Of a stretch of DNA of 64,000 nucleotides, positions 12,803 to 24,494 are shown piece by piece. The notes beneath the pieces are model-generated. The model saw only the letters and a program-made list of their open reading frames with translations. It had not been told where the DNA came from and searched no databases. Within the stretch, counting starts at the first letter, position 1; every line of letters starts with the position of its first letter. The position numbers and the translations under genes are program-made. This stretch comes from Diphasiastrum complanatum (lineage: Eukaryota; Streptophyta; Lycopodiopsida; Lycopodiales; Lycopodiaceae). The stretch spans positions 58,861,296-58,925,295 of the forward strand of contig CM055092.1 in the NCBI GenBank assembly GCA_029204225.1, in the 5' to 3' direction.

Positions 12803-13174
12803 GAATCCTTTTTTGGGACTTTCAATTTAGGGATTTGGGACTTTTTTGGCCTTTTTGGAATTTTAAAAGCCTTCTTTGGAGATTTTTATTGATTTTATTG
12901 CAAAAAAAAAATCATATTTTCATAGTATGTAACCGTCCCATACCGGGTCTGCCCCACGAAACCCATTTTGTGGGATCTAAGATATATATCATGGATCCCA
13001 CGGAACGCGTTCCATGGGATCTCCACGGTACAAAACCATTTAGTAGTATTGTGAAAAATACCTTTTTTCTTAAAAGAAATTTTGTTAAAAAAAAAGTCAA
13101 TAAAAATGTCCAAAAATGTTTTAAAAAGGCCAAAAACCCTAAATCCACAAATAGAAAACCCCAAAAAGGATTTC
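12803..13174. mobile_element. Foldback / MITE-like element, about 370 bp
   Basis: The ends are imperfect inverted repeats over roughly 85 bp: left GAATCCTTTTTTGGGAC and TTTGGCCTTTTTGG, right the reverse complement of CCAAAAAGGCC and CCAAAAAGGATTTC. The centre contains a further palindrome around GGAACGCGTTCC flanked by GGATCCCA and TGGGATCT. Open frames on both strands are a by-product of the symmetry. No transposase is encoded. I could not identify a target duplication because the left flank is microsatellite. Confidence 0.6.
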
Positions 13175-13286
13175 TCTAATTTGTTTTTCTTTTTGTATTT
13201 TTTTTGTATTTATTGTACATTTTATAGGCTTTTTTTTAAAGATTTAATTTAGTAAAAAATGAACAAAAAGTAGACATTCCGTACGT

Positions 13287-13311
13287 GTTCCGTGGATATT
13301 CTCCACGGAAC
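13287..13311. repeat. Perfect hairpin, 10 bp arms
   Basis: GTTCCGTGGA (13287-13296) pairs with TCCACGGAAC (13302-13311) around a 5 nt loop. The arm shares CACGGAAC with the centre of the neighbouring foldback element, so it may be a detached piece of the same family. Confidence 0.85.
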
Positions 13312-13317
13312 AATATG

Positions 13318-13335
13318 AAATGAATGAATGAATGA

Positions 13336-13367
<32 letters not shown>
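13318..13367. repeat. (TGAA)n then (TG)n microsatellite
   Basis: About five TGAA units are followed by a TG run from 13337 to 13367. Confidence 0.95.
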
Positions 13368-13369
<2 letters not shown>

Positions 13370-13370
<1 letters not shown>

Positions 13371-14380
13371 CATATATATCTTCGATGTGTGAAATGATTG
13401 ATATATGTATATTCTATCGATTCGTTTTATATCTATCAAGTTCCACCATAATCTAAATATCCATTTTATCAATCCATACATGATATAAGCATCTATTCAA
13501 TTATCTATCTATGTATAATCTATCTAGCCAAATACATATGATCCATCTACGTTATAGCTATATCTACATACATAGGGTACACTTCAAACACATGAAATAA
13601 TTTGGTGCAACCACCATCAAGTTCTATGACAATATATTTGTCAAAAGACTAGATTTTATATTAGTTAGAGAGCTTACACATTGGTGCTCTTACTTGAGGT
13701 TTATTTATACCTCATACTTCTCAATTTGGTTTGAGAGAGTGAGTTTGTTAGTTGGTGTAGCCATCAATGAAGAAGCTTTTGTTTATGCAAGGTCCTTCCA
13801 CACTTTTCCTTTTTTTAATGTCTTCCTTGGATTTATTTTGAGTCATCACACAAGCTAATAGATCCATCAGAGCACAAACATCGAGAATTGTGAACTCTAT
13901 AAGTGCATATTTGGCCTAATGTGAATCATAAAGCTTATGCTCTATGTTGCTTTGTGTTGATCCTATGAAGTGTTCTATAGGGTTTTGTTGAAAAAAGTCT
14001 TATGATTCACACTACCTAGAAGCTTGACTTTTGTGTGTTGGGTATATAGAGAGAATAACATGAGGCTTGCCTTGCATCGAGGCGCCAAGGGAGGGGGGGG
14101 GGGAGGGAATCCATGCTATGTTAATAGTTTCCCGAGGTCAGTTTGTGTGGAGAGCATATGACATGGTGCTTCTACCCTCACTTTGTGGGACATGGGGGAG
14201 GAATTTATTGACCATAATTCCAATTTATATGTTGGCAATTGGTGAGCCCAAAAGTTCATAGAGTTATTAATTAGCAAAATGGCCTTGAGTGAAATTTTGA
14301 GGCATAATCAATAAACTTGACATTGGAGGCCCAATGCGCATTTCTAGAATTGTTCCAAATCCTTAGTAAACTCGACATGG
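13370..14380. other. No gene recognised
   Basis: AT-rich sequence with an 11-12 bp G run near 14092. Nothing with recognisable homology was seen. The right edge, below 14388, should be LTR of the minus-strand Gypsy scrap. Confidence 0.4.
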
Positions 14381-14640
14381 ACATAACATCATTTTCCCCT
14401 TGAACGGCTTCTAATCTTAGAAGTGGAAGCTAGAAAATTATTCTTTATGTTGTCAGCTCTTTCCTGAAAGTCATCATCATCCACACTCCGACCTTTCCAT
14501 GTAATCAAATACTCAAAGATATTACAATTTCTCAATTGTTTATCTCTTACTCGGAGTACTTTTTCAGCTTCCAAATGTACATTGAGGGGTAAATATTCTA
14601 ATTGGGTTAATAATCTCTAGATTCAAGTGTGTCACATTCA
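14379..14640 (-). pseudogene. Gypsy chromodomain remnant with polypurine tract and LTR start
   Basis: The minus strand encodes VLRVRDKQLRN followed by IFEYLITWKGRSVDDDDFQE, the shape of the C-terminal chromodomain-like tail of plant Gypsy integrases. A homologous tail lies at 40830-40960 on the plus strand (KQLRNRSIFECLIRWKGR), so the two belong to one family. Immediately after the frame ends, CAAGGGGAAAATGA and TGTTATGTCC give the polypurine tract and LTR start, with LTR sequence below 14388. The upstream integrase core is missing. Confidence 0.75.
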
Positions 14641-16390
14641 TGTAACTCAGTTTCAATTGACTTACATTAATTAAAGGTTAACTGTTGACTTACATTGGAG
14701 ATCAAGTTTAAAACTAATTTGAGGCCCATTTCTTTTATGATTCAAAATAGTCAATAATCTCTTGTAGTTGTACACTAGGGCAAAGAAAATTAGATTTTGG
14801 AATTCATCAAAATAATGATCTAATTTTTTGTTTCAACTAAGAATCAAGATTAGCTTATCATTTCTAAGAATTGTTACATTTTCACATAATACTTTAATAA
14901 TGACCTAAGTGTACTTTTATAATTCATCAATCGTAACACTTAGAATCCGAATCATGATTCGTCAATCCAGATTCCCCAAGTAGCACATAATTATTGGAGC
15001 ACACAAGACAATATGTTTGAAACACACAATCCAATCATTTATAAGAATCATTCTGACGTTTCTTTTCCTAGGAAACTTCTAGACTTTAGAAATAGTTCTC
15101 ATAGTAAATTCCTATGAAAGAATATGATTTATTTTAATCTCGTAATTCATCTGATAGTCAAAGATAGAAAGCATACTAAAAGAATTTTGATGTCAACTCC
15201 TTATAACCAAAAAAACTTTAAGTACTAGTCTAGAAACAATCTAAATAACCAAAATTATGCTGAATCAATTATTATTCTTGACTTTGTTACACAGTGTCAT
15301 CCAATAGAGCTCTCTAGGATACTCACAATAACAAATTATAAGTCGGTCAAGAAATTATAATCTCTTCCTCTATGCACATAATGTTTTCCAAAGAATCTCT
15401 AATTACTCACAAAGTATGTGTCTTACAAACAACATATGAATAAATAAATATTATATGGTAATTTTTCAGTAACTTTTTTTGGGAAAAAATATTTTAAAAT
15501 GATTCTTATATTTCTTGAGTTGTGTTGGACATACACTCTAGTATCTTTTAATGATTAAGTGTAGTTTAGAATCCGGAGAATTGTGATTGACAAATCATAA
15601 GATTCTAAATATTTATGATTGATGGATCATAAATAAGTACTTAATTATTAGCAAGGTTTTATAGGGAAATGTGATGATACTTAAGAATGATGAGTAATTT
15701 ACGATCTTTTGAATGAGTCAAGAATTTAGACCAATGCTTTTGAAGGTCTAAATCTCTTTACACCAATGTTTGATTGAGAACATGTGCCAAGCATTCTCAA
15801 AAAGTATATTATTTTACTTATGGGGATTTGCCTACTCTAGTGCATGAATCTCTACTACAAATTGTAGTCTATAAATGCGTGTGTACGGATCTTGCCTGGG
15901 TCTCCGGTTATTTGGGATACATACAAATCTATTGAGATTGGAATTAGAAATCAGTTCTAATCTGATTCATTAATATAAGATCTAAATGTGATGATGTAAT
16001 TAGTGTACAATTTATTTGGTTTACTGTATATGGTTGTGATCGACCCATTAAAATATATTGATCGGGCACTGATCCTATAGTCGGATACTTGGGTTAGCCG
16101 AGTAGCCACACGTAGGAAAACTTAGCTTGTACAGAGTTATTTATAGTACTTGCTCTACTTGGGTCCATGTCCCAAGTTTGTCGGTCGAATTTGGCCATAC
16201 TGGGGCCAGACAGGTGGTAGGCCAATTTTAAACACTTGCCTTTTCATGCAATTTGTGAATACTCTATATGTACAATGTTTCTTTGTAATTTATTAACTTT
16301 TGTTGTGCCATCTTTGAGACTTGCGAGGAATGGCTATGGTGATTGATTGACAGGATCTGCATACCGCACTAGATTCTATAGAATTTCAAC
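14641..16390. other. No gene recognised; AT-rich
   Basis: This stretch has no coding potential that I can see. If the primer-binding-like site at 16393 is real, its right end would be LTR. Confidence 0.35.
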
Positions 16391-19370
16391 TTGGTAGCAG
16401 AGCGGCAGGGTGTAGCAGGTATGCACGATCCGGTGGAGCTGTGGGATAGCATATTTCACCAAGAAAAATAGCACTCAGAGCGTCTCAAGAGAGAGGACTC
16501 CATACGGGGTATCGGTAGTCCAGATGGTAGGAGACAGCAAAGTTTCTTCAATCGGAGCTTGGGGGAAGATCAGACACTATCACTTTGAAATCATTATTGT
16601 TTACTTCTGATAGGGGAACAGAGTGTTTGGAAGTGGTAAATGCGGTATGGGGGCGAATGATAGCGGAATTGTGTGGAGAAAGCTAGTTTTGGCGACGAAA
16701 GTGTAGTTTGGCGGCGTGACTACTCATCATTGGCAAAAATTTTGAGAGGGCAAGCAATCGTAGGTGAGAGGTAGGCATGGTATGCCAGTTACAAGTGAAA
16801 AATTCTCGTGATCAAGCTCAACTCTTGGGGTTCGAACCAACCAATGTCAAGTGGCATTTTGGAGAAACACTCTCACATGTATGATCGACAATGGCATTGT
16901 CGAGTCAAGTGATAGCTGCATTGACACACACATCTATAGCTTGGAAATTTCTCGTTCGGAGAGAAATTTGGACTAGCTTGGAGGTATACACATTTTGGCG
17001 GTCACACGGGTGATGGAAGTGCGAGGTGGTGCCAGGTGGAAGCCATTGGGCAAGATAGAGGACTTGCATTGGACGAGCTGTGTGTGGGACATGTAGATGA
17101 TGAAGAACAGGTCAGTAATCACACTTTGGATGCTTTTGGAGTGGTAAGTGTGATGATTTTGCAATTTCATAGTTGGTAAGTCAATTTTGATCAAGCCATT
17201 GTAGCTGTGGAGCAGTGTATCAGGTTTTTCATCAAGGAGATACACTTCAATGGCCTATTCTGGGTAAGTCAAGTCAATTTGTCGTATCAATATTGCATCA
17301 GGGATGCAGATTCTAGGGATAACAAGGTGCAGATCGTTTGGTTTGGGCCATGGAAGATCTCACAGGTTCACTTGGAGGAAATTGACATGCACAGTCATGG
17401 GATAGACTTGATGGTGGCTTTGGAGTTCACATCTCAGTGTATTCTCAAGGAGTGGTTTGGAACCATTCACAGGAATAGCTTGGAGCTAGCTTGGGAGAAT
17501 ATAGGTGGGGCACTACAGGGTAGATGCTAAATTTTTGAGATCAAGGATGACATTGGATACCTAATAGGGATGGACTGCAGGATGACATGGGATGATCATT
17601 AGGGGACAACTATTTTATATTGGACTTGAGTTATTGGTTGATGAATAGGACTTAGATGGGCGATTCATGATGGAATTAGGATGCTGCAAATGCAAATGGA
17701 CAAAGCGTGAAGCTTTGAGAGCCAACTCTAGGTTAGAGTGCTGATGGATATTGCACGGTTGGGTGAGATCGAGGGCAAACACTACGGTGAGTGTTTTGCT
17801 AGTGATCTACTGGAGGGGACATTGATGGTGAGGACTTCAGGGTGTGCTCATTTGGGAGGACATGATGACATTACAGCAGGGGGTCAGTCGTTTGCATCGA
17901 TGGGGAGACATCTACCATCACGGGCGTGGATAAGCTATCTTTAGCTTTCATGCATATGGTTGTATTTGTAGGAGTCTAGGCTTGGCACAAGTGTTGGAAT
18001 TTTCATGGTGCAGATTCACAAGTGGTAAGATCAGATAGCCTAGAGGAAGTCACTCAGAGCCATACACCTCAGTACGGTCAGGGAGACATTAGTCTCAAGA
18101 TTCCGTGAGCGACGACTCAGGGATAGGCTTGCGTTGGCATGGTGTCGGGTGGCACATAGCCAGGGAGAGCGAGCAGATTCTAGAAGCCAGGAGATGCATG
18201 TATTGCTTTGGAGTTCGGCTTGTCTAGCAGGATGGTGAACAGGATCAGAGACATCATGTGAGCATAGTATGTGAATGACGAGTCCATTGGAGTGGCACTC
18301 AGAGAGATGCTACAGTTGCTCAGGTATGATATGTCATTTGATGTATGGACGATGTTTTTCAGCTGTTGCATCATGTGTGATGACCTAGGAATGGGTCAAG
18401 CCTACTTGGAGATAGGCGGTTTGGAGTGTACCTAGTGGTGGTACATATCCTGAGGGCATGGAGTGCATTACGGGGTGCAACATGCCCATGGTTATGAGCC
18501 GACAGGAATGGAGATGGTTGCTCAGGGAGTGACAGTTAATACTTTGGCAAGTGATCAGGTGAGCTGCATGGTTATATGCACACGTGTCTCTAGGTTGGTG
18601 TCACATGTTGTTGGTGAGATAGGCTCCTTGGTGGGAGGCCTATGTACTGGTCAAATCAGAGTTGGCAACGTCAAGCATAGGAAGTCGAGCCTACATGGGA
18701 TGTAGGACAGGTAGATCATCATCAGTATCTCTGGAAGATGGGCGAGCTACTTAGGTATAGCCTACAGTGAGTTTTGCATACATTCATTCATTGAGTCCTT
18801 GGTAGACTCTTGTGCTTGGAGCATGGAGAATGGATGGGAATCAGCTTCCAGAGCTTATAGGATAGGATGTCAGGGCAAAGTGGCTTGGAGCATGGCTTTT
18901 TTGGAGATAAATTTAGGGATGAGGCTTGGAACGCTCATTGGTTTGAGATGGTTGATCTTGGATGATGTATGACGACATCTGATGGATATGCTTGGACATG
19001 AGGGCAACTTGGTTACAGGAATTGAGCCATGGTTGAGGAACTAATTTGGTGACCAGTGGTGTAGCATCGGATCTACAGGTGGCACAGGTGTTGGTACGAC
19101 AGGATACCACTTATGGGCATGCCATGGTCATGTATTTGACGCTTTATCATTTGTGCTAGTTTGCATGAGTGTGTGTGGGCTTGCATGTTACCTTGTCACG
19201 GGAGTCTAGATCTGAGTCGGAGTTGTATGTGGTTGTGCATTTGCTACAGTGAGACAAAGTAGTCATTTGGATGCTCATTGACTTGTCATTATGTCTACTA
19301 GCCGTCTATTTGGTGAGGGTATAGTCTTATGGTGGTAGCAAGATTTCCTCAGGTTGAGCCTCTGTCATGT
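16391..19370 (+). other. G-rich block, possible internal region of a non-autonomous retroelement
   Basis: Near 16393 the sequence TTGGTAGCAGAGC resembles a plant primer-binding site with one mismatch (TTGGTATCAGAGC). The following 3 kb is visibly richer in G than C on the plus strand; the line 18601-18660, for example, has 19 G and 10 C. It carries only short open frames, the longest being 17207-17530. None shows a known domain. The skew stops abruptly near 19370. A non-autonomous LTR element is one reading, a decayed transcribed region another. Confidence 0.3.
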
Positions 19371-19739
19371 GCCAAATCTAAGCTAATAGCAATTACAATA
19401 GAAGTAAAGCCAAGAGCAAGAAAAGTACCAAACATTCAAGGTATCATATCCATAGAAAGCTAGAAACACAACGATCTTCATAGAATCTCAATAGAAATGA
19501 AAAGAATAGTACAAAGCAATGTAAATGAGCATGAATTCATGTAGATAAGCCACATGAGACCTAGCAAAGGAAATCCCCATAGCTCATATTCACAAGGAGG
19601 AAGCAAGAAGCTCTCACTTATCATAACAAAATTTGGCAAGATACATACCGATTGACACATGTGGAGTGCTATTATAACAAAATTCGGCAAGGTACAACCA
19701 GTCGACCCACTTTTTCTGGTGATTTGAAACAAAATGTCG

Positions 19740-20098
19740 CAAATAACACTCCAATCATTAGTGCCCAACTTGTCCATTAAGACCTTCCAGAAAGTGGAAA
19801 TAAATCTGCTATCCCTGTCACTCACTATCTCCTTTGATATTCCATGTGACTTGAAGACATTAAGAATATTTGTGCTACTTGGGCTACATTATCAGTAGTT
19901 TTATAAGGTAGGAAATGTGCATATTTTGTAAGTCGATCCACCACCACATAGATACCATCATATCCCCTAGTTGTTGTTGGCAAGGAAGGTATAAAATCCA
20001 TGCTAATACTTGTCCAATGTTGCGTAGGAATAGATAATGGATGCAATAAGCCTGGTTGCTTAACATGTTCCACCTTATTCACTTGACAAGGAATAGTT
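19740..20098 (-). pseudogene. Gypsy integrase core fragment
   Basis: The minus strand reads CQVNKVEHVKQPGLLHPL, then STISMDFIPSLP-like sequence (seen as SISMDFIPSLPTTTRGYDG) and VDRLTKYAHFLPYKTTD. After a frameshift comes SDRDSRFISTFWKVLMDKLGT. These supply the end of the zinc-binding domain and the first two catalytic Asp positions of the integrase core. The third acidic residue and the rest of Pol are missing on both sides. The fragment abuts the histone-like pseudogene upstream. Confidence 0.85.
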
Positions 20099-20263
20099 TT
20101 CGGATGGTTTGATATGTCTTCAAAATTCCACTATGCCTAGCACTAGGAGGTGAGGCTTGCTCATTCTAGGGGCAAGTTGCTTGCAAGGCCTCTTGGTGGG
20201 TAGGTTGGTCCTATCAAGGGGTTTGTCCCGGGGAGCATCGGGTTCACCCTTGTGAAGTCTACA

Positions 20264-20638
20264 AAATCTCTCCCTCATTCTATATAGGATTTGAAAATCT
20301 TTGGGCATTATTGTCACTCGCTTGGCATGGATGGAAAGCAAAAAAGAATCCTCAAAAAAGAGAGCCAAATCGTCCTCCGCGGACTCCTGCAAACACTACA
20401 ATGCTCCAAGTGTGAACCTGATAGCACTTTGCAAATTATCTCGGGTAATCAGATGGACAACTCTATAGAAGGGGGCTCTGGGTATCAGGAGCAAGGTGGA
20501 TCTCTAATATTTCTTAATATCAGAGAGCCATCTGCTCATGTTGTGCCTGGTCTACCGTGGAGGATTAACAGCAGGGGTACTAGTAGATACAGCCCCAGGA
20601 GAGAAGAAATCCCTCCGGTTCTATTTGACCCTAGACAT
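20264..20638 (-). pseudogene. Centromeric histone H3-like (CENH3-type) processed pseudogene
   Basis: One frame of 125 codons runs from ATG (20638-20636) and aligns with the histone H3 fold. The N-tail starts MSRVK and contains STSTPAVNPPR. Then come SDIKKY and a stop at the conserved Gln, RST, and LIPRAPFYRVV (alpha1). Loop 1 follows as ITRDNLQSAIRFT, then [17 protein letters not shown] (alpha2) and [18 protein letters not shown]3-type features are LIPRAPF rather than LIRKLPF, a loop 1 one residue longer than canonical H3, Thr in RFT before the AL of alpha2, and AED instead of AEA. Four in-frame stops, all TAG, and a garbled RPGT region (present in another frame near 20541-20557) make it non-functional. 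Plant CENH3 genes normally have introns. None interrupts this frame, so a retrocopy is likely. It sits between Gypsy fragments. Confidence 0.8.
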
Positions 20639-20639
20639 G

Positions 20640-21140
20640 AGAGCAGTCTAGGACGTATCGCTCTTGTGCGAGTGTCGAAAACAAAAGCAACGAGACAAAA
20701 AGCTAACCGCACACAGAAGCGATATGTATGGCGATAATATCGCTCTTGTACGCAACAGAAGGAGATGGAGATAACGGAGGAAAGAGCGCGCGCAGAGAAG
20801 CGATATGGCACAAAAATCGAAAGAAAACAAGTGAAACTACCTCCGAGCTCGCAATCATGTGTAAACAATTTTTTTGCATGTGTGTGGTCACACGTGTCGT
20901 TTGCACGTGTCTGAAAAGTAACGAATCAGCCATCGACACGTGTCTTACTCCATCCATCAACGATGTCCCACAATTCTTTGGCTAGAAGTATAACCTTCAT
21001 CTTAAATTTCTAGAAATGGTAGTTATCTCCATCGAGTTTGTCAATGAGAGATGAACTAGATGATGGATCCATTCTGGTTGAACGAGATCGTTGGTAGAAA
21101 CAACGATTGTCGTAATACTGTTGGCTACGCGTTTGCTAGA
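20640..21140. other. Unassigned stretch with short AGCGATATGG-type repeats
   Basis: Related short motifs, GAAGCGATATGTATGGCG (20717) and GAAGCGATATGG (20797), recur, and TATCGCTCTTGT occurs twice. They could belong to the region upstream of the CENH3-like copy or to Gypsy leader DNA. CACACGTGTC lies at 20889-20898. Confidence 0.4.
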
Positions 21141-24100
21141 ATAGACAATTTTCTAAAGAAGCAGCTGTGATAGATGGCGATTTAGGAGTTAACCTGATTT
21201 CTACAAAGCTATGTACAAAATGGGGCCTTACAAAGATTAAGCCTGCTACTTTTGCTATTAAGCTAGCTGATCAAATGACAATTCGTCCACGAGGAATGAT
21301 AGAAGATATACCTGCCAGGATTGCAGGAGTACAGTTCGTCATTACTTTTGTCGTGATGGACTTACCAGAAGCACCAAATGTCTACCGAGTTCTCTTAGGA
21401 CGTCCATGGTTACGAGTTGCACAAGTATTTCATAACTGGGGTATCGGCAGAATCACTTTTGAAAATCGTGAACGTGCAGTTAAAGTTGATCCTACGACTT
21501 GGACTATCAAGCCAATGGTTCAAAAAGCGGATGACGATTCATCAACAACGGATCACACTTGTGATCGACCAGAGAAAAAATTGGGAGTTCACTACGATTC
21601 TCAAACGGATACTGTCAATTGGAACGAAGCTCTTGCAACAATTGATTGTACATCAGGATATATGTGTCAACAAGATATTCAATCAGAGATGAGCGAGATT
21701 TCCTTGTTAGATTGAACTTTGGATATGTCAATCACGTTTCCACTAAATGTGCTGAATGTAGCCTGGATATCCACGGAATCTATACCAGATCCAATTGAGG
21801 ATGATCTCATACCAAGGAGCCATGCCTTAACTTATGATGGCAATGCAGAACTTACGGATGAACAGATTCTACATCATATGGATCCGACCAGATTTGGAGT
21901 GCGTAATGTTCCTGATAAACCAACAATCAAATCGCCCAAAGCTTATATTGAAGGGAGACAGGATGACAGGTTTGATGACAAAGAAACAAGCAAAGTAACA
22001 TATAATACGGTCCTGAAATGGGAAAATCCCCCTCAAAAGATCGATTCAAAGGAAGTACAGACAAAGGAAAAGTCAAGAATGATTCTTCAAGTCAGATCTC
22101 TAGCAAGACATCATCGTCTAGGAAGTCTTCACCTGTGAAGAAAGATTTATCATCCCGAAAGTCATCACCTCCACGATCAATTCCTGCTAAGAAGACTAAA
22201 CAAAAATCCAAGACAAGTCCTTTCGAAAAAGAACAAGCAAATGTAGTCCAGCATGATATGCCAGAGCATTTTAAACGTTATACACTGGATGATGTGGGTA
22301 TCATATTACCTAAAGCACATCGTGAACCTGAAGAACACATGCCGAAATCTAAAGAGGTTTACGATGGCCCAGCTAGGACGCAGCCAATGAATCTTGCAGA
22401 ACCAGGAGAACCGGAAAAGATTGTACAAGTGGGATCACAACTTACTCCCGAACAGTATCAAGCACTCCATTTGTTACTTATTAAGTATCAAGATTGCTTT
22501 GCATGGACTTATCAAGATTTGAAGGGTATTCCGACATTAGTCATTGAACATACCATACCTTTAGTACCTGATGCAGTACCAAAGGTTACAAAGTTCTATC
22601 GCTGTAATCCTAATGTGGCAGATCTGATAAAGAAAGAACTTCAGAGATTGCTTGACGCCGATTTCATTTATGAGATCGAGATGAATTTCACCGATTGTCA
22701 TTGTTCCTAAGAAAAATGGAAAATCGCAAATCTGTGTGAATCTCAAAGCATTGAATAAAGTGACACAGAAGGATCACTTTCCGTTACCTTTTACTGAAAG
22801 CATTTTGGATCGCCTTGTTGGAGCGGAAGCTTATAGTTTTCTGGATGGATTTAGTGGTTAAAACCAGGTTAAGATTGCACTGCCGATCGTCACAAAACTG
22901 CTTTTGCAACAGAATGGGGCACCTATGCTTACAAAGTAATGTCGTTTGGACTCTGTAATGCACCAAGTTCATTCCAAAGCGTAATGCAATTTGCCTTTAA
23001 AGATTATCTGCAAAAATTTCTTGAAATTTACTTGGACTATAAGAAGGATTATTGTATACGATTTGCAAGCAGACAGCTTACAGATTCAAAGAAGAATTAT
23101 TCAACAACAGAACGTGAAGTGCTAGCCATGATTTTTTCTGATCAGAAATTTCGTCACTATCTCATGGAAACGCATTTTGCATTTTATACGGATCATCAAC
23201 CATTATTTTACTTGGTAAATAAGACGTATAATACTGGACGTATTGCAAGATGGTTATTATTATTGACTAAATTTGACTTTCGAATTGTGGTCAGAAAGGG
23301 GAAGCAACATTTCGTAGCCGATCACATTTCGCGAATTGAATCCGCACCAGTTAATAATGAAGTGGATGATGAACTGCCAGATGTTGCGTTGTTCTATGTT
23401 GAAGCAATACCTGAGTGGGCAGCAGATATTGTTGAGTATTTGATGCTAGGACAATCGAATGACTCTTTGACAAAAGAACAGAAAAGACAATTGATTCATA
23501 AGGCTCAACCTTATCAATTAATTGCAAGACAATCGTATCGTCGTGGATCAGATAATATTTTATGAAGATGTGTTTTACCGCATGAAGTACCAGATCTAAT
23601 CATGTTTTCACATGATGGCATGGGTGGAGGGCACTTCTCTACAAATATTACTGTTCGCAAACTTTTGCAATCCGGTTGTTGGTGGCCTACGCTTCATAAG
23701 GACACAGAAAATTTTATTCAGACATGTGATGTTTGCCAGTGAGCATGACGACCTACTCGACAGAATTATGAACCCTTACATCCGATTTTATGGCAAGCAC
23801 CGTTTGAAAAATGGGGACTGGATTATGTTGGTCCTATTCATCCCGCTGCGCAAGGATCTTAGGCCTGATACATTATCGTCGCAACTGATTATATGACCAA
23901 GTGGGTTGAAGCCAAAGCTGTCAAAATGGCTGATGCGAAATCTATGGCCAAGTTTCTATATGAAAATATTATAATCAGATTTGGATGTCCGATCGAAATT
24001 GTCAATGATCGGGGTACAGACTTTGTTAATCAAATAATAAAGTATTTACTGGAAGATTTTTTTGTTATACACAGATTTAGTACTCCCTATTATCCCAGAG

Positions 24101-24494
24101 GGAATGGCCAAGCTGAATCTTCCAATAAGATTCTCTCACAATTATGACAAAGATAGTTGAAGCGAGTCGGTCTGATTGGGAACATAAACTGTATGCAGCA
24201 TTATGGGCATTCAGAACTGCTTACAAAAATAGTACAAATCAAACACCTTTTCAACTGGTTTATGGTCAAGATGTTATTAAGCCAATTGAATTTTTAATCC
24301 CATCTTTACGCATAGCAACAACAGAATGATTAAATGATGATCAGTCTTTACAACTTCGTCATGAAGCGTTGCACAAATTATGTGAAACCCGATTGATGGC
24401 AGTTCATGCCTTAGCATCAGAGAAAGCCTGCTGCAAGGCATGGCACGATCGGCGATTGCACAAGAAAGATCTGGAAGCAGGAGATCTTGCATAG
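21140..24494 (+). pseudogene. Ty3/Gypsy pol remnant: protease, RT, RNase H, integrase
   Basis: Protease is recognisable as VIDGDLGVNLISTKL (catalytic D-S-G here D-G-D) and RVLLGRPWLR at 21167-21430. A hydrophilic linker (21719-22250) leads to RT: DCFAWTYQDLKG, IPLVPDAVPK, KKELQRLLDADFIYEIE (22490-22680), VPKKNGKSQICVNLKALNK and MSFGLCNAPSSFQSVMQ. At about 23040 the RT breaks off at FLEIYLD and jumps in frame into RNase H (YCIRFASRQL, HFAFYTDHQPL), so the second catalytic Asp, the RT thumb and the RNase H start are deleted. Integrase follows: HDGMGGGHFST, CDVCQ, GLDYVGPIHP, IVNDRGTDF and NGQAESSNK. It stops at GDLA within the usual GD-LV strand. Most breaks are TGA or TAG codons. A sister copy lies at 39050-40790. 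Confidence 0.9.

Noticed and set aside
12835-13179. Open frames on both strands in the foldback at 12.8-13.2 kb
   Set aside because: The inverted-repeat structure makes both strands read alike. No domain is recognisable.
20120-20263. Extension of the histone-like frame to 20120
   Set aside because: Sequence after the RERF equivalent has no histone similarity. The frame simply stays open into unrelated DNA.
20264-20638. TAG-only stops as a sign of UAG recoding rather than decay
   Set aside because: The intact Copia frame and other genes use normal codons, the histone-like copy also has a garbled RPGT region and a lost terminus, and C-to-T change at CAG explains the pattern more simply.
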